Below, one piece after another: positions 17,699 through 26,500 of a stretch of DNA of 64,000 nucleotides. A program made the translations under genes and the position numbers. How positions within the stretch are numbered: position 1 is the first letter of the stretch; every line of letters begins with the position of its first letter. The notes below the pieces were generated by a model. The model was not told the DNA's origin. It did no database searches and saw only the letters and a program-made list of their open reading frames with translations. This DNA comes from Georgenia daeguensis (lineage in GTDB: Bacteria; Actinomycetota; Actinomycetes; Actinomycetales; Actinomycetaceae), in contig NZ_BAABBA010000010.1 in NCBI RefSeq assembly GCF_039537705.1, positions 62,001 through 126,000 of the forward strand, in the 5' to 3' direction.

Positions 17699-17735
17699 AC
17701 TACTCTTGTAGTGCTGTGTCACTATGTATCTAGTG
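17699..17735. promoter_or_regulatory. Phased inverted half-sites upstream of the FAD monooxygenase
   Basis: ACTAC (17699-17703), TAGTG (17709-17713), CACTA (17720-17724) and TAGTG (17731-17735) alternate in orientation, the last three spaced exactly 11 bp apart, one helical turn. They form ACTAC-N4-GTAGT, TAGTG-N6-CACTA and CACTA-N6-TAGTG dyads in an AT-rich patch just upstream of the monooxygenase ATG at 17686. Confidence 0.5.
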
Positions 17736-17850
17736 CGGAATGCCGTATCCCGATCGAAACCGCCCACCGACAGCCTCGCACCTATGCTCGCCGGACTGGT
17801 GCCTGTCGGACCGGTCCTGCCCGGGCGCCGACGCGATCTAGGAGGACGGC

Positions 17851-18282
17851 ATGAGGGTTCTGTCGCGCAGCGGGCTGCGCACCCTCGGGCAGGTGGCGCT
17901 CGGCGGCGTCCTGCTCACCGCGGGGAGCGCCCACCTGACGGCGCTACGTCAGGAGTTCCGGGCCCAGGTGCCGTCGTGGGTGCCCGTGGATCCCGACCTC
18001 GTGGTGGTCGGGTCGGGGGTGGTGGAGCTGGGCCTGGGCACCGCCCTCGCCACTGTGTGGCGCCAGCCGGCACGGGGACTGGTGGGCGCGGCGGCCGCTG
18101 CCTTCTTCGTCGCCATCTTCCCGGGCAACATCGCGCAGCTCGTCGAGCGGCGTGACGCCTTCGGACTCGACTCCGACGTGAAGCGGGCGGTCCGGCTGGT
18201 GTTCCAACCTCTGCTCGTGGCATGGGCGCTGACGACGACGGGGGCTGCCACCGCGGTACGGCAGGTGCGCGCCTCGCACTGA
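17851..18282 (+). CDS. DoxX-like integral membrane protein
   Basis: This 143-residue protein has about four hydrophobic segments (roughly residues 13-30, 48-68, 73-92 and 118-136), with VVELGLGTALA and a conserved FPGNIAQLVERRDAFGLD loop typical of small DoxX-like/YphA membrane proteins. The function of the family is poorly defined (membrane redox or stress roles are proposed). The start is well supported: TAGGAGGACGGC precedes ATG at 17851. It is divergent from the FAD monooxygenase and convergent with the SNF2 helicase gene across 45 bp. Confidence 0.75.
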   Translation: MRVLSRSGLRTLGQVALGGVLLTAGSAHLTALRQEFRAQVPSWVPVDPDLVVVGSGVVELGLGTALATVWRQPARGLVGAAAAAFFVAIFPGNIAQLVERRDAFGLDSDVKRAVRLVFQPLLVAWALTTTGAATAVRQVRASH

Positions 18283-18327
18283 GGACCTGCCCACCCGGCC
18301 GGGCGGCCCCTACGCCCCGAGCAGCAG

Positions 18328-21300
18328 CTACACCTCGAGCAGCTCCCGGATGTCGCCCGCGCTCAGCGGCGCGGACAGCGCCCCGCCCTCGTCGATGACC
18401 TTGTCGAACAGGTCGCGCTTGCGCGCCTGCAGGGCGAGGACCTTCTCCTCGATCGTGTTCTCCGCGACCAGCCGGTAGACCATGACGTGCTTGTCCTGCC
18501 CGATGCGGTGCGTGCGGTCCACGGCTTGCGCCTCGGCGGCGGGGTTCCACCAGGGGTCGAGGATGAAGCAGTAGTCGGCCTCGGTGAGGTTGAGACCGAA
18601 CCCGCCCGCCTTGAGGCTGATGAGGAACACCGGCGCGGCACCGGCCTTGAACTCAGCGATGCGCCGCGCGCGGTTGCGGGTGCGGCCGTCGAGGTAGCAG
18701 TAGTCGATGCCCTCGGCGTCCAGCCGGTCCTGGACCGTGGCGAGGAACCCGGTGAACTGGGAGAAGACCAGCGCCCGGTGGCCGCCCGCGACGACCTCCT
18801 CCAGCTGCTCCATGAACACGTCGGCCTTGGAGGAGGGCACCTTCGCGTACTGCTCGTCGACGAGCGAGGCGTCGAGGCTGAGCTGGCGCAGGAGGGTGAG
18901 CGAGCGCAGGATCGTGAAGCGGTTCTTCTCGACGTCGTCGAGCAGGCTGAGCACCTTGCGCCGCTCGCGCTGGAGGTGGGTGTCGTAGACCTTGCGGTGC
19001 CTCGGGTTGAGCTGGACGTGCAGCACCTGCTCCTGCTTGGCCGGGAGGTCAGTGGCCACCTGCTCCTTGGTGCGACGGCGGATGAAGGGCCGGATCCGGC
19101 GGCGGAGCGTCTCCAGCAGCTCGGGCCGGGTGCCGCGCTCGATCGGCTTGCGGTACAGCTCGGCGAACACCTTGGGGTCGGGGAACATCCCGGGCGCGAC
19201 GATCGAGAGCAGCGCCCACAGGTCCATGAGGCTGTTCTCGAGCGGGGTGCCGGTGATCGCGAGCTTGAACGGGGCGCGCAACCGCCGCGCGCACTGATAC
19301 GTCTTGGCCTGGTGGTTCTTCACGAACTGCGCCTCGTCGAGGATCAGCCCGCTCCACCCCAGGCCCCGGTAGGCGGCCTCGTCGATCCGGAAGAGGGCGT
19401 AGGAGGAGACGACCAGGTCCGCGTCGGCGACGTCGTCGGCGAGCTTCCGGCCGGACTTCTTCTCGGTCTCGGTCACGGCGACCACGCGCAGGTCCGGCGC
19501 GAACCGGGCGGCCTCCTCCGTCCAGCCGGCGACGACCGAGGTGGGTGCGACGACGAGCGCCGGGGCGGTGAGCGTGCCGTTCTCCTTGGCGCGCAGGAGG
19601 GTGGCGAGGGTCTGGACGGTCTTGCCCAGGCCCATGTCGTCGGCGAGGATCCCGCCGAGCCCGGCGTCCCAGAGGTAGCTCAGCCACCGGAACCCCTCGG
19701 CCTGGTACGGGCGCAGCGTGGCGCGCAGCCCGGCGGGCACGGCGGGCGGGTCGGCGCCCTCGCCGGCCAGCAGCCGGCCGACCGAGCGGGTCCAGCGCTC
19801 GCTCTGCTCCTCGACGACGCCGATCGCCGCCAGCTCCTCCCACAGCCCGGCCTGGTAGCTCGTCAGCCGCAAACTGCCGGGCGGGCGGTCCTGGAGCTCG
19901 GTGGCCTCCTCGATGAGCCGGCGCAGCTGGTCGAGCTCGGGCCGGTCGAGGCCGAAGTACGTGCCCGAGGGCAGGATCAGGTGGCTGTCGCCCCGCACGA
20001 GCGCGACGAAGAGGCTCTCGAACGGCACGCGCTCGCCGTCGATCTCGACCGTGACACCGAGGTCGAACCAGTCCCCCTCCACGGCGTCGGTGGCCGAGAC
20101 CCGGATGACGGGGGCCGAGTCGGAGCGCCGGTACTCCACCGGCGTCCCGACCACGTCGATCTCGACGCCCTGCTCGACCAGCCCCGGCAGCGTCTCCTCG
20201 ACGAAGAGCGCGGCGTCGAGCCCGCGCACCCGCACGCTCCCGGCAGGGCCGGGCAGCCCGCCCCCGGCCTGCAAGGACGCCGGCAGCTGCACCTCGCGCA
20301 GCAGCCGCTGCTCGGCCGAGCGGTCGCGTCCCGGCCCGCGGCCGGCGTCGAGCGGGACCCGGCGGGTGGTGCCGCCGACGTCGTAGAGGAAGGCCCAGTC
20401 CAGGGAGAGGTGGTGGTCCGGTTCGTAGCTCAGCGTCAGGCCGAGCCGCGGCGCCGCGACCGTCGGCAGCGCCACTGAGCCGTCGGAGGAGCGCACCGTG
20501 ACGAGCCGGCTCAGCGTCGGGTAGTACTCGGCGAGGAAGCGGTCGACGTCCTCCTCCGGCACCTCCAGCTCGCCCGCGGCGAGGAGGTTCGAGGCCTTGG
20601 TGGTCAGCGGCCTCGCCAGGGGCGCCAGCACGAGGCCGACGGCGGAGCCGCCCGGTGCGCCGCGGCCGCCGCGCGAGAGGTGCGGCGCGAGATCCAGAAC
20701 CACCCCGTGGCCCGGCCGGCCGACGATGGAGACGCCGCTGCCGCCGTCGGGCGGCTCGTGGCCTGGGACGGCGACGGCGGGCGTCGCCCGCAGCGTGCCG
20801 TCCTCGTCCCGGGCGAGGTCGAGGGAGACGGTGGCCGGCGCGTCGGCGAGGACCACCGCTCCGGCGGAGAGGGTGGCGTGGACGAGGGGCACGCCGGCGT
20901 CGACGGCGGCGCGCAGCAGCGGCCACAGGGCGGGGCCGAACTCGTCGAGGAAGAGGGCGGTGTCGTTGTAGGCGTAGGCGGAGGGCTGGTGCGCCATGTA
21001 GATCGCGTGCAGCGCCTCGCGGTGGGCCTCGACGCGGCCGTGGGCGCCCCACCGGAAGCTCAGGTCGCGCCACCCGATGCCGGAGCGCACCCAGGGGCTC
21101 TTCTTGCCGGGGACCACCGGGCGGATCCTGATGCACGGGGTGTCGGCGCGGCCGCGCCAGCCGGTCTCGACGACGGGCTCGAACTGCAGACCGATCGGCA
21201 CCTCGCCGCCGTCGGTGCGCTCGTCCTCGACGACGTCGGCGAGCAGGCGCTCCCAGGCGTGCGCCTTCCGGCTCAGCGGCGTGAGCTCGTCGCGCGCCGC

Positions 21301-21636
21301 CACCAGCACGGCAGCCACGTGCTTGCAGTCCAGGGCCACGGGGCACGTGCAGCGGCCGGTGCTCAGCCGCTTCCCGCCCGGGACGCCGACCTGGACCAGG
21401 GTCTGGTACGGCGTGGGCTCGGTGCCCTGGACCTCCGCGTAGAGGACCCGGCGCTCGGGGTCCGACGTCAGCCAGGTGACCTTGCCGCCCTTGGCGTAGG
21501 CGAGGCCCCGGGCGAAGGCGGGCGCCCCGACGGCGAGCAGGATCTCCTCCTCACCCGGCAGGTCGGTCCAGGTGCGGAGCGTCGCGAGAGCGGGGCGGCG
21601 GGCCACGTTTCCCAGCGTAGGTGGCACCGCCGACAT
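18328..21636 (-). CDS. SWIM zinc-finger SNF2-family helicase
   Basis: This protein of about 1102 residues has an N-terminal SWIM zinc finger (CTCPVALDCKHVAAVL, the CxC...CxH pattern near residues 90-110) and a long middle region with no motif I recognise. The C-terminal half is a SNF2/Rad54-type ATPase: ILADDMGLGKTVQTLATLL, LILDEAQFVKN, ITGTPLENSLMDLWALL, then the second lobe YLDGRTRNR, ISLKAGGFGLNLTEADYCF and DRTHRIGQDKHVMVYRL. Bacterial homologues are thought to move along duplex DNA and displace bound proteins, probably in repair; the role is not established. I used ATG 21636; GTG 21606 with GGGAA upstream is an alternative and TTG 21672 is less likely. Confidence 0.9.
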   Translation of the reverse strand: MSAVPPTLGNVARRPALATLRTWTDLPGEEEILLAVGAPAFARGLAYAKGGKVTWLTSDPERRVLYAEVQGTEPTPYQTLVQVGVPGGKRLSTGRCTCPVALDCKHVAAVLVAARDELTPLSRKAHAWERLLADVVEDERTDGGEVPIGLQFEPVVETGWRGRADTPCIRIRPVVPGKKSPWVRSGIGWRDLSFRWGAHGRVEAHREALHAIYMAHQPSAYAYNDTALFLDEFGPALWPLLRAAVDAGVPLVHATLSAGAVVLADAPATVSLDLARDEDGTLRATPAVAVPGHEPPDGGSGVSIVGRPGHGVVLDLAPHLSRGGRGAPGGSAVGLVLAPLARPLTTKASNLLAAGELEVPEEDVDRFLAEYYPTLSRLVTVRSSDGSVALPTVAAPRLGLTLSYEPDHHLSLDWAFLYDVGGTTRRVPLDAGRGPGRDRSAEQRLLREVQLPASLQAGGGLPGPAGSVRVRGLDAALFVEETLPGLVEQGVEIDVVGTPVEYRRSDSAPVIRVSATDAVEGDWFDLGVTVEIDGERVPFESLFVALVRGDSHLILPSGTYFGLDRPELDQLRRLIEEATELQDRPPGSLRLTSYQAGLWEELAAIGVVEEQSERWTRSVGRLLAGEGADPPAVPAGLRATLRPYQAEGFRWLSYLWDAGLGGILADDMGLGKTVQTLATLLRAKENGTLTAPALVVAPTSVVAGWTEEAARFAPDLRVVAVTETEKKSGRKLADDVADADLVVSSYALFRIDEAAYRGLGWSGLILDEAQFVKNHQAKTYQCARRLRAPFKLAITGTPLENSLMDLWALLSIVAPGMFPDPKVFAELYRKPIERGTRPELLETLRRRIRPFIRRRTKEQVATDLPAKQEQVLHVQLNPRHRKVYDTHLQRERRKVLSLLDDVEKNRFTILRSLTLLRQLSLDASLVDEQYAKVPSSKADVFMEQLEEVVAGGHRALVFSQFTGFLATVQDRLDAEGIDYCYLDGRTRNRARRIAEFKAGAAPVFLISLKAGGFGLNLTEADYCFILDPWWNPAAEAQAVDRTHRIGQDKHVMVYRLVAENTIEEKVLALQARKRDLFDKVIDEGGALSAPLSAGDIRELLEV

Positions 21637-21788
21637 GGCGGGACGGCGGTCCGGGGCGGGCACGAACACCAACCGTTTGAGTCACCACGGATCGTCGCCA
21701 GGGTCCGGGCTGACGCCCCGGAGGGGCGGCGCCTGGTCAGGAGGGCCGGGCCCGCCCCCCGGTGCCAGCTGGTGCGGGCGAGCTTGCC

Positions 21789-21815
21789 GATGTGGTCGCT
21801 GGGAGCGACCACATC
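21789..21815. terminator. Perfect 12-bp hairpin after the type VII-type operon
   Basis: GATGTGGTCGCT (21789-21800) and AGCGACCACATC (21804-21815) are perfect complements with a GGG loop. It lies 68 bp beyond the stop of the last gene of the minus-strand toxin operon (21883) and upstream of the SNF2 gene. No T-run follows. The adjoining 21830-21895 stretch is rich in short GTCAGGCTG/CATCAGCTG-like repeats and holds no gene. Confidence 0.5.
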
Positions 21816-21882
21816 AGCGATCTCGTCAGGCTGTCAGACTGCGTCAGGCTGCTTCACCCCTGCGTCAGATGCATCAGCTGCA

Positions 21883-23034
21883 TCAAGCTGCGGCCGACTC
21901 CATCACCCACGAGCCGGCGAGCACGATGTTGTCCGCGAGCAGCTGGATCTGCTCGCGCAGCTCCACGTGGGGGCTCGAGAAGCTGAGCAGGCAGAGGCCG
22001 CGCCGGTCGGGGAAGAGCAGCCAGTAGTCGGTCACCAGGAGCGTGATGCCCTCTCCCCCGACCTCCTTGGCCCCCGACGTCGTCCGGGTGTGCCGGACGA
22101 ACGGGCCCGCGGTGGAGGTGGCGCCGACGAGCTCCTCACCCTCGGCCATCCGCGAGCGGATCCTGTCGGTCATGGCGTCGAGGTGGCTGCGGCCGCCGAT
22201 CTCGGGCCCGAGCTCGTGCCAGTACATGGTCACCGTGAGCGCGACGGCGGCCTCCTCGTTGCGCCGCAGGAAGAACGCCATGAACCGGCCCCGGCCGGCG
22301 GCGGCCACCTGGCCGGAGGACGTGAGCCACCGGGTCATCTCCGCGCGCAGCACCGGGCTCGGCGGGAGGCCCTTGAGCTGGTCGGCGACGAGCTGCGCCG
22401 CCTGCCGCTCGATCGTGGCCTGGTCGGTGAGGTCGATGACGGCCCAGTCCTTCGACAGGGCGAGGTCGAGACCCACGGCCCGGTCCCCGGCCGCGCCGGC
22501 GGAGCCTCGGCGGCCGGCCGCCGCGTCCCCAGCGGCCGCGGTGGCCCTGCCGGAGCCGCCGTCCCCGCCGCCCGTCTCCGGCGCCCCGGCGACCCAGGCG
22601 ACGTCGTCGTCGGTCACCTGCGGCTCGAGCACCGCGAGGACGTCCTCCACGGCGGCCTGGACCGCGTGCGGCCCGGCCGGGTCGAAGACCACGCGGCCGA
22701 TGACGTCGCGGTGCTGCTCGAGGAAGGGCCCCAGCGAGGAGCCGGTCTGCAGGGCGAACTCGCGTGCCGGGGCGTCCCCGACGAACGCGGCGAAGGTGCT
22801 CGCCGACGAGAACACGTAGAGGTCGTACCTGACGGGCGCGCCCGGCTCGCCGGCCCCGTACACGGCGATCTGGCTGGCGCCGGAGGGGTCCCGGGTGACG
22901 GGGACGACGACGTAGTCGTGCCTCAGGGCCTGGCCGACGGCGGGGATGTCACGCTCCGCGAGCGCGGCGGCGAGCCGCTCGGACCCCACGTCCGCGGCCG
23001 GCTCGACCGGGATGCTGGTGTGCTCGTCGGTCAT
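21883..23034 (-). CDS. SseB-like N-terminal domain protein of the type VII-type operon
   Basis: This 383-residue protein has three parts. Residues about 20-135 resemble the SseB fold (HDYVVVPVTRDPSGASQIAVY then YDLYVFSSASTFAAFVGD). A Gly/Ala-rich linker (about 152-185) follows. The C-terminal domain (about 190-380) contains FMAFFLRRNEEAAVALTVTM and LLVTDYWLLFPDRRGLCLLS. The C-terminal domain recalls the soluble proteins commonly encoded beside actinobacterial EspC/WXG100 genes, but I cannot name it securely. The ATG at 23034 overlaps the preceding gene's TGA, so it is translated with the toxin candidate. It could be a secretion accessory factor or an immunity protein. No signal peptide or membrane segment is seen. 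Confidence 0.6.
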   Translation of the reverse strand: MTDEHTSIPVEPAADVGSERLAAALAERDIPAVGQALRHDYVVVPVTRDPSGASQIAVYGAGEPGAPVRYDLYVFSSASTFAAFVGDAPAREFALQTGSSLGPFLEQHRDVIGRVVFDPAGPHAVQAAVEDVLAVLEPQVTDDDVAWVAGAPETGGGDGGSGRATAAAGDAAAGRRGSAGAAGDRAVGLDLALSKDWAVIDLTDQATIERQAAQLVADQLKGLPPSPVLRAEMTRWLTSSGQVAAAGRGRFMAFFLRRNEEAAVALTVTMYWHELGPEIGGRSHLDAMTDRIRSRMAEGEELVGATSTAGPFVRHTRTTSGAKEVGGEGITLLVTDYWLLFPDRRGLCLLSFSSPHVELREQIQLLADNIVLAGSWVMESAAA

Positions 23035-23708
23035 CGGGCCGGTCCTTCCGTCAGCTGCTCGAGGGTGCCGAAGGTCAGCCGGGCGGCAGGGCGCCCGCGG
23101 CCGGAGCGCACCTTGGCGGCAACCTTCTCCTCGTCACGGTACGTGCAGGCGTGGACCTCGGCGTCCACCGGCCCGTCGGCGGCCTCCTCGGCCAGGCCGG
23201 GCCGGGCGAGCAGGAGGACCGTGTCCTGCGGGACGACGCCGACGCCGAGCACCCGCACCCGTGTGACCCCGTCGAGCCGGTCCGACGGCTCCAGCGCCGC
23301 GGGCACCGGACCGCCGCCGTCGGCCCTGACCCAGATCTCCGCCGACGGGGCCGCCGACGTGGCCGCCGACGGAACCAGGGCGGCCGCCGGGTCCGTCGCC
23401 GCGGCGAGCTCGGCGATCTGGCGGAGGCGCCGGTCCTCCGACGGGTGGTGCCGGGGCGGGGAGCCGTCGGCGTCGCCGTCGACGGCGTAGAGGAGCACCT
23501 CCGCCTCGACGGCTCCCTCCCGGTCGACCGCCCACCGGGAGACCACGTAGCCGTACCGGGTGGCGACGGCGTCCCGGTAGCGGACGAACGTGCTCACCCC
23601 GTCCGCGGTCAGCGGCGCCACCGCCTCGACGTCGACATGTCCGAGGTGCGGCCCGCCGCCGTGGAGCGTGAACCGGTGGGCGAAGGGAAGGTCGCGGACC
23701 GCGGTCAC
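23031..23708 (-). CDS. Hypothetical protein downstream of the toxin candidate (possible immunity protein)
   Basis: The 225-residue product starts at GTG 23708, overlapping the toxin gene's TGA (GTGA), and ends in an ATGA overlap with the next gene. It has no signal peptide or membrane helix. The N-terminal half contains RFTLHGGGPHLGHVDVEAV and YGYVVSRWAVDREGAVEAEV, a beta-rich pattern. A low-complexity Ala/Pro stretch near residues 108-125 separates it from a second beta-rich part with VTRVRVLGVGVVPQDTVLLL. I do not recognise the family. Its position directly after a polymorphic-toxin gene, with overlapping codons, fits an immunity protein; that is inference from context only. Confidence 0.5.
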   Translation of the reverse strand: MTAVRDLPFAHRFTLHGGGPHLGHVDVEAVAPLTADGVSTFVRYRDAVATRYGYVVSRWAVDREGAVEAEVLLYAVDGDADGSPPRHHPSEDRRLRQIAELAAATDPAAALVPSAATSAAPSAEIWVRADGGGPVPAALEPSDRLDGVTRVRVLGVGVVPQDTVLLLARPGLAEEAADGPVDAEVHACTYRDEEKVAAKVRSGRGRPAARLTFGTLEQLTEGPAR

Positions 23709-25024
23709 GGGAGCCGGAACACCGTGTCGGAGAGCTCGGTCAGGGCCGGGGAGTCCACCCCGCCGGGGAGGATGTACTCCGGCGCGCCGCCGGGCATCCC
23801 GTCGAGCGGGAGCGCGTGACGCTGGAGGACGACGGCGCCCGGGTCGTCGAGCCGGGCGACGATGAGCCGCTCGGCGGTGTTGACGTCGGGCAGCCCGAGC
23901 TGCTGGCGCGGGTTGGCCAGGGTGTGCGGGTCGACGCTCGACCACGAGGCACCCGTCCGGCCGGACGCACCGCCGTGGAGCCGGTACACCGCGTCCCCGC
24001 GGGAGAGGTCCGGGACGCTCTGCCGCCACAGCCGCTCGGAGCGGGCGAGGTCGCCGGGGCTGAGGTTGACGGCCTGCCGGTAGGTGAGGCGCTCGCCCTT
24101 GGCGCCGGCCTGGACGGCGGCACGGGAGTTGATGCGCCCGGCGGCGGCGACCTTGCCGAGGACGCGTGCCGCGCCGCCCAGCCCGACGACGGAGAGCGCG
24201 GCGCCGAGGATCGAGATCCCGGCGTCCACCCACGAGCGTTCCCCGGTCGAGGCGAGCACGATGTTGCCGATCGCGTTGACGACCGCGGCGACCCCGGCGA
24301 CGACGAGCAGCGCCGCCGCGAGCGCCTGGCCGACCACGGGGATCCACGCGACGGCGATCGCGAGGACGCCCGCGACGGTCGAGACCCAGCCGGCGACGTC
24401 GGTGACGACCGCGAGGACGTCGGCGCCCCAGTCGTCCCACCAGGAGTCGTCGAGCCCGTCCCCGCCCGTGGTGTGCTCGATCCGGTCGGCGGCGGAGTCG
24501 GCGGCCCGGTCGCGCATGCTGACGGCGTCGTCGACCTGGGCGCGGGCGGCGTCGAGCTGGCGGGCCGCGCCGGCCGCGTCGCCCGCCGCGCTCTCGGCGA
24601 GGTTCTCGTACCGGACCCGCTGCTCCGGGTCGGCGCCCTCCGCGAGGGAGAGGTAGTAGGTCCGCTGCGCGGAGGCCTCCTCCTCGGCCGCCCGCGCCGT
24701 GGAGGCCGACTGCCACGCCAGCTCGGACTCCTCCTGCGCGCGGGCGAGGATCGGCGCGTAGTCGAGCAGCGCCTCCCCCGTCTCGCGGTAGCGCCCCTGG
24801 GCCTGCGAGATCTTGTCGGCGATCTGGGTGGCGTTCTCCGCCAGGGCGTCGACCGCCTCGGAGATGTGGACGCCGAGCTCGAGCCCGCGCAGACGGTCGG
24901 CGGCACGTCCGATCGCGTCGGCGACCTCGACGTACTGCTGACCGCCGTCCCTGACCACGCCCGGCTCACCGGGAACCGGGTCGGCGGAGAGACCGAGGAC
25001 CGACCAGTCGTAGCTGCGCGTCAC
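23705..25024 (-). CDS. Type VII secretion-type polymorphic toxin candidate
   Basis: This 439-residue protein has the layout of actinobacterial type VII effectors. A helical, Ala/Glu-rich N-terminal region (about 1-185), beginning SYDWSVLGLSADPVPGEP, matches the putative T7SS-secreted domain. A Trp/Asp-rich WWDDWGAD leads into two or three hydrophobic segments (about 203-295). A C-terminal globular domain (about 310-439) follows. That domain contains VYRLHGG (Arg348), GASWSSVDP (Ser360-363), LPDVNTAERLIVARL, LPLDGMPGGAPEYILP (Glu416). The spaced Arg, Ser-rich strand and Glu resemble an ADP-ribosyltransferase R-S-E layout, but this is my inference. GTG at 25024 overlaps the upstream gene (GTGA). 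It is followed by two overlapping genes that may protect the cell. Confidence 0.7.
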   Translation of the reverse strand: MTRSYDWSVLGLSADPVPGEPGVVRDGGQQYVEVADAIGRAADRLRGLELGVHISEAVDALAENATQIADKISQAQGRYRETGEALLDYAPILARAQEESELAWQSASTARAAEEEASAQRTYYLSLAEGADPEQRVRYENLAESAAGDAAGAARQLDAARAQVDDAVSMRDRAADSAADRIEHTTGGDGLDDSWWDDWGADVLAVVTDVAGWVSTVAGVLAIAVAWIPVVGQALAAALLVVAGVAAVVNAIGNIVLASTGERSWVDAGISILGAALSVVGLGGAARVLGKVAAAGRINSRAAVQAGAKGERLTYRQAVNLSPGDLARSERLWRQSVPDLSRGDAVYRLHGGASGRTGASWSSVDPHTLANPRQQLGLPDVNTAERLIVARLDDPGAVVLQRHALPLDGMPGGAPEYILPGGVDSPALTELSDTVFRLP

Positions 25025-25314
25025 CGCGCACCGCCCGAGGACAGCCCGGCCGCGAGGTCGCCGTCGACCTGGGTGAACGCGTCGGCGATCGCCGTGGCGA
25101 CCTCGGCGAGCGACTCGATCCCGCCGACCATGTCCTCGCGGGTGTCGTCCCAGCCGCTGGCGAAGGAGCGGACCCTCTCCTCGAGCCTGGCGTGGCCGGT
25201 GGCGGCGGCGATGCCGGCGCTGGTCACGTTGGCCTCGCGGAACTCGGCCGCGACCACGCTCAGGTCCGCGCCGATGTCACGCAGCGCACCCACGTCCACC
25301 CGCAGATCGGTCAT
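25021..25314 (-). CDS. EspC/WXG100-like type VII secretion protein
   Basis: The 97-residue, all-helical protein has no signal peptide. It starts TDLRVDVGALRDIGADLSVV and has a Trp-centred turn FASGWDDTREDM near residue 54, followed by an amphipathic helix. This matches the EspC-like/WXG100-like helical hairpins that pair with or guide type VII substrates; the canonical WXG tripeptide is replaced by WDD. It is the first gene of the operon and overlaps the toxin-candidate start by 4 bp, so the two are likely secretion partners. No EccC, EccD or other secretion core gene lies within the window, so the export machinery must be encoded elsewhere. Confidence 0.75.
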   Translation of the reverse strand: MTDLRVDVGALRDIGADLSVVAAEFREANVTSAGIAAATGHARLEERVRSFASGWDDTREDMVGGIESLAEVATAIADAFTQVDGDLAAGLSSGGAR

Positions 25315-25475
25315 GGCTCCCCCTCGACGTCGTCGTGGGAATCGTGCCAGAGCGGTCCGGTCCCGCACGAGCCCCGGGCATGGGGACAACTCCCCGGGTA
25401 ACGGGCACCTCCGCCGTCGCGGCCGCCCGATCGCGTCTCTCCGCGCCCCCGGGCAAGGCCCACCCTGCGGGTGCG

Positions 25476-26360
25476 TCACTCCCGGGGCCGCTCCCGCACG
25501 ACGACGACCGCGGGCGCCCGCTGGAGCACCTCGCGGCTCACCGAGCCGAGCAGCAGGCCGGTGAGGCCAAAGTGCCCGCGGCTGCCGACCACGACGAGAC
25601 TGCGGTTCCCGGCGACCTCGATCAGCGCGTCGGCGGGGTGACCGGCCAGGCGGCGGACCTCGGCGTCGACGCCTCGTTCGAGGGCCATCTCGTCCACCGT
25701 GCGGGTGAGCGACTCCAGGTCCTCCTCCGCCTGCGCGGCGAAGAACTCGCTCACCACCGGCGAGTAGGAGTGGGTGGTCCGCGCGCGCTCGGTGGCGCAG
25801 ACCACCACGACGCCCACGCCACGGCGCCTCGCCTCGTCGAAGGCGAACCGCAGGGTCTCCAGCGGCGGGTCCGACGGGTCGGCGCCGACCACGACCGGGC
25901 CGGTCATCTGCGCGGGCGCCTCCTCGCGCACGACGGCCACCGGCCCGTGCGCGTGTGCGACGACCTTCTGGGAGACGGAGCCCAGGAGCGGCCCGGCGAC
26001 CGGCCGGTGCCCGGCGGCGCCGACGACGACGAGCCCTGCCCGCTCGGACGCCTCGACCAGGACGACGGCGGGCCTGCCGGACACGGCCGCGCCGGTCACG
26101 GTGACCCCCGGGTGCGTGGCCCGCACCCGCCCGAGCTCCTCCTCCACGACCCGGCGCGCGGGGCCGAGCAGATCGTCCTCGCTGGGCGGCGCCACGCCAC
26201 CCTCGGCCATGACCTGCCACGCCACGGCGCACACGAGGAGCAACGGGGCACCGCGCCGCTCCGCCTCGCCGGCCGCCCACTCCACGGCGCGGCGCGACCG
26301 GCCGGAGCCGTCGGCGCCGACGACGACCGCGCGCCCCGGCACGTCCAGCCTCGCTGCCAT
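25476..26360 (-). CDS. Universal stress protein, two UspA domains
   Basis: The 294-residue product contains two tandem UspA domains (about residues 10-145 and 150-290). Each ends with an ATP-binding signature: VVVGAAGHRPVAGPLLGSVS and VVVGSRGHFGLTGLLLGSVS, both of the G-2x-G-9x-G(S) type. Tandem-domain actinobacterial USPs bind ATP and help survival under hypoxia or growth arrest. The start is ATG 26360, preceded by GGAGGAGGG; the frame continues upstream but without support. A similar 301-residue paralogue lies at 31225. A small CACCC/GGGTG stem (25461-25473) lies just past its stop, and the 160 bp before the EspC-like gene contain no other gene. Confidence 0.9.
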   Translation of the reverse strand: MAARLDVPGRAVVVGADGSGRSRRAVEWAAGEAERRGAPLLLVCAVAWQVMAEGGVAPPSEDDLLGPARRVVEEELGRVRATHPGVTVTGAAVSGRPAVVLVEASERAGLVVVGAAGHRPVAGPLLGSVSQKVVAHAHGPVAVVREEAPAQMTGPVVVGADPSDPPLETLRFAFDEARRRGVGVVVVCATERARTTHSYSPVVSEFFAAQAEEDLESLTRTVDEMALERGVDAEVRRLAGHPADALIEVAGNRSLVVVGSRGHFGLTGLLLGSVSREVLQRAPAVVVVRERPRE

Positions 26361-26500
26361 CTCGTCCCTCCTCCGCCGGGCCGCCGCCCTCCGGCCGCCC
26401 GCTGGTGACCGGCCACGCGGCGGCAGCCGCCCGGTCGCACCATGGTGACCCCGCCGCGGCGGTGCTGGTGGCCGAACGGGCGCGGCCTTCACGGTGCGCC

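Noticed and set aside
17724..18155. Alternative 143-residue ORF overlapping the DoxX-like gene
   Set aside because: It reads through the regulatory patch into another frame, is Arg/Gly-rich, and conflicts with the well-supported start at 17851.
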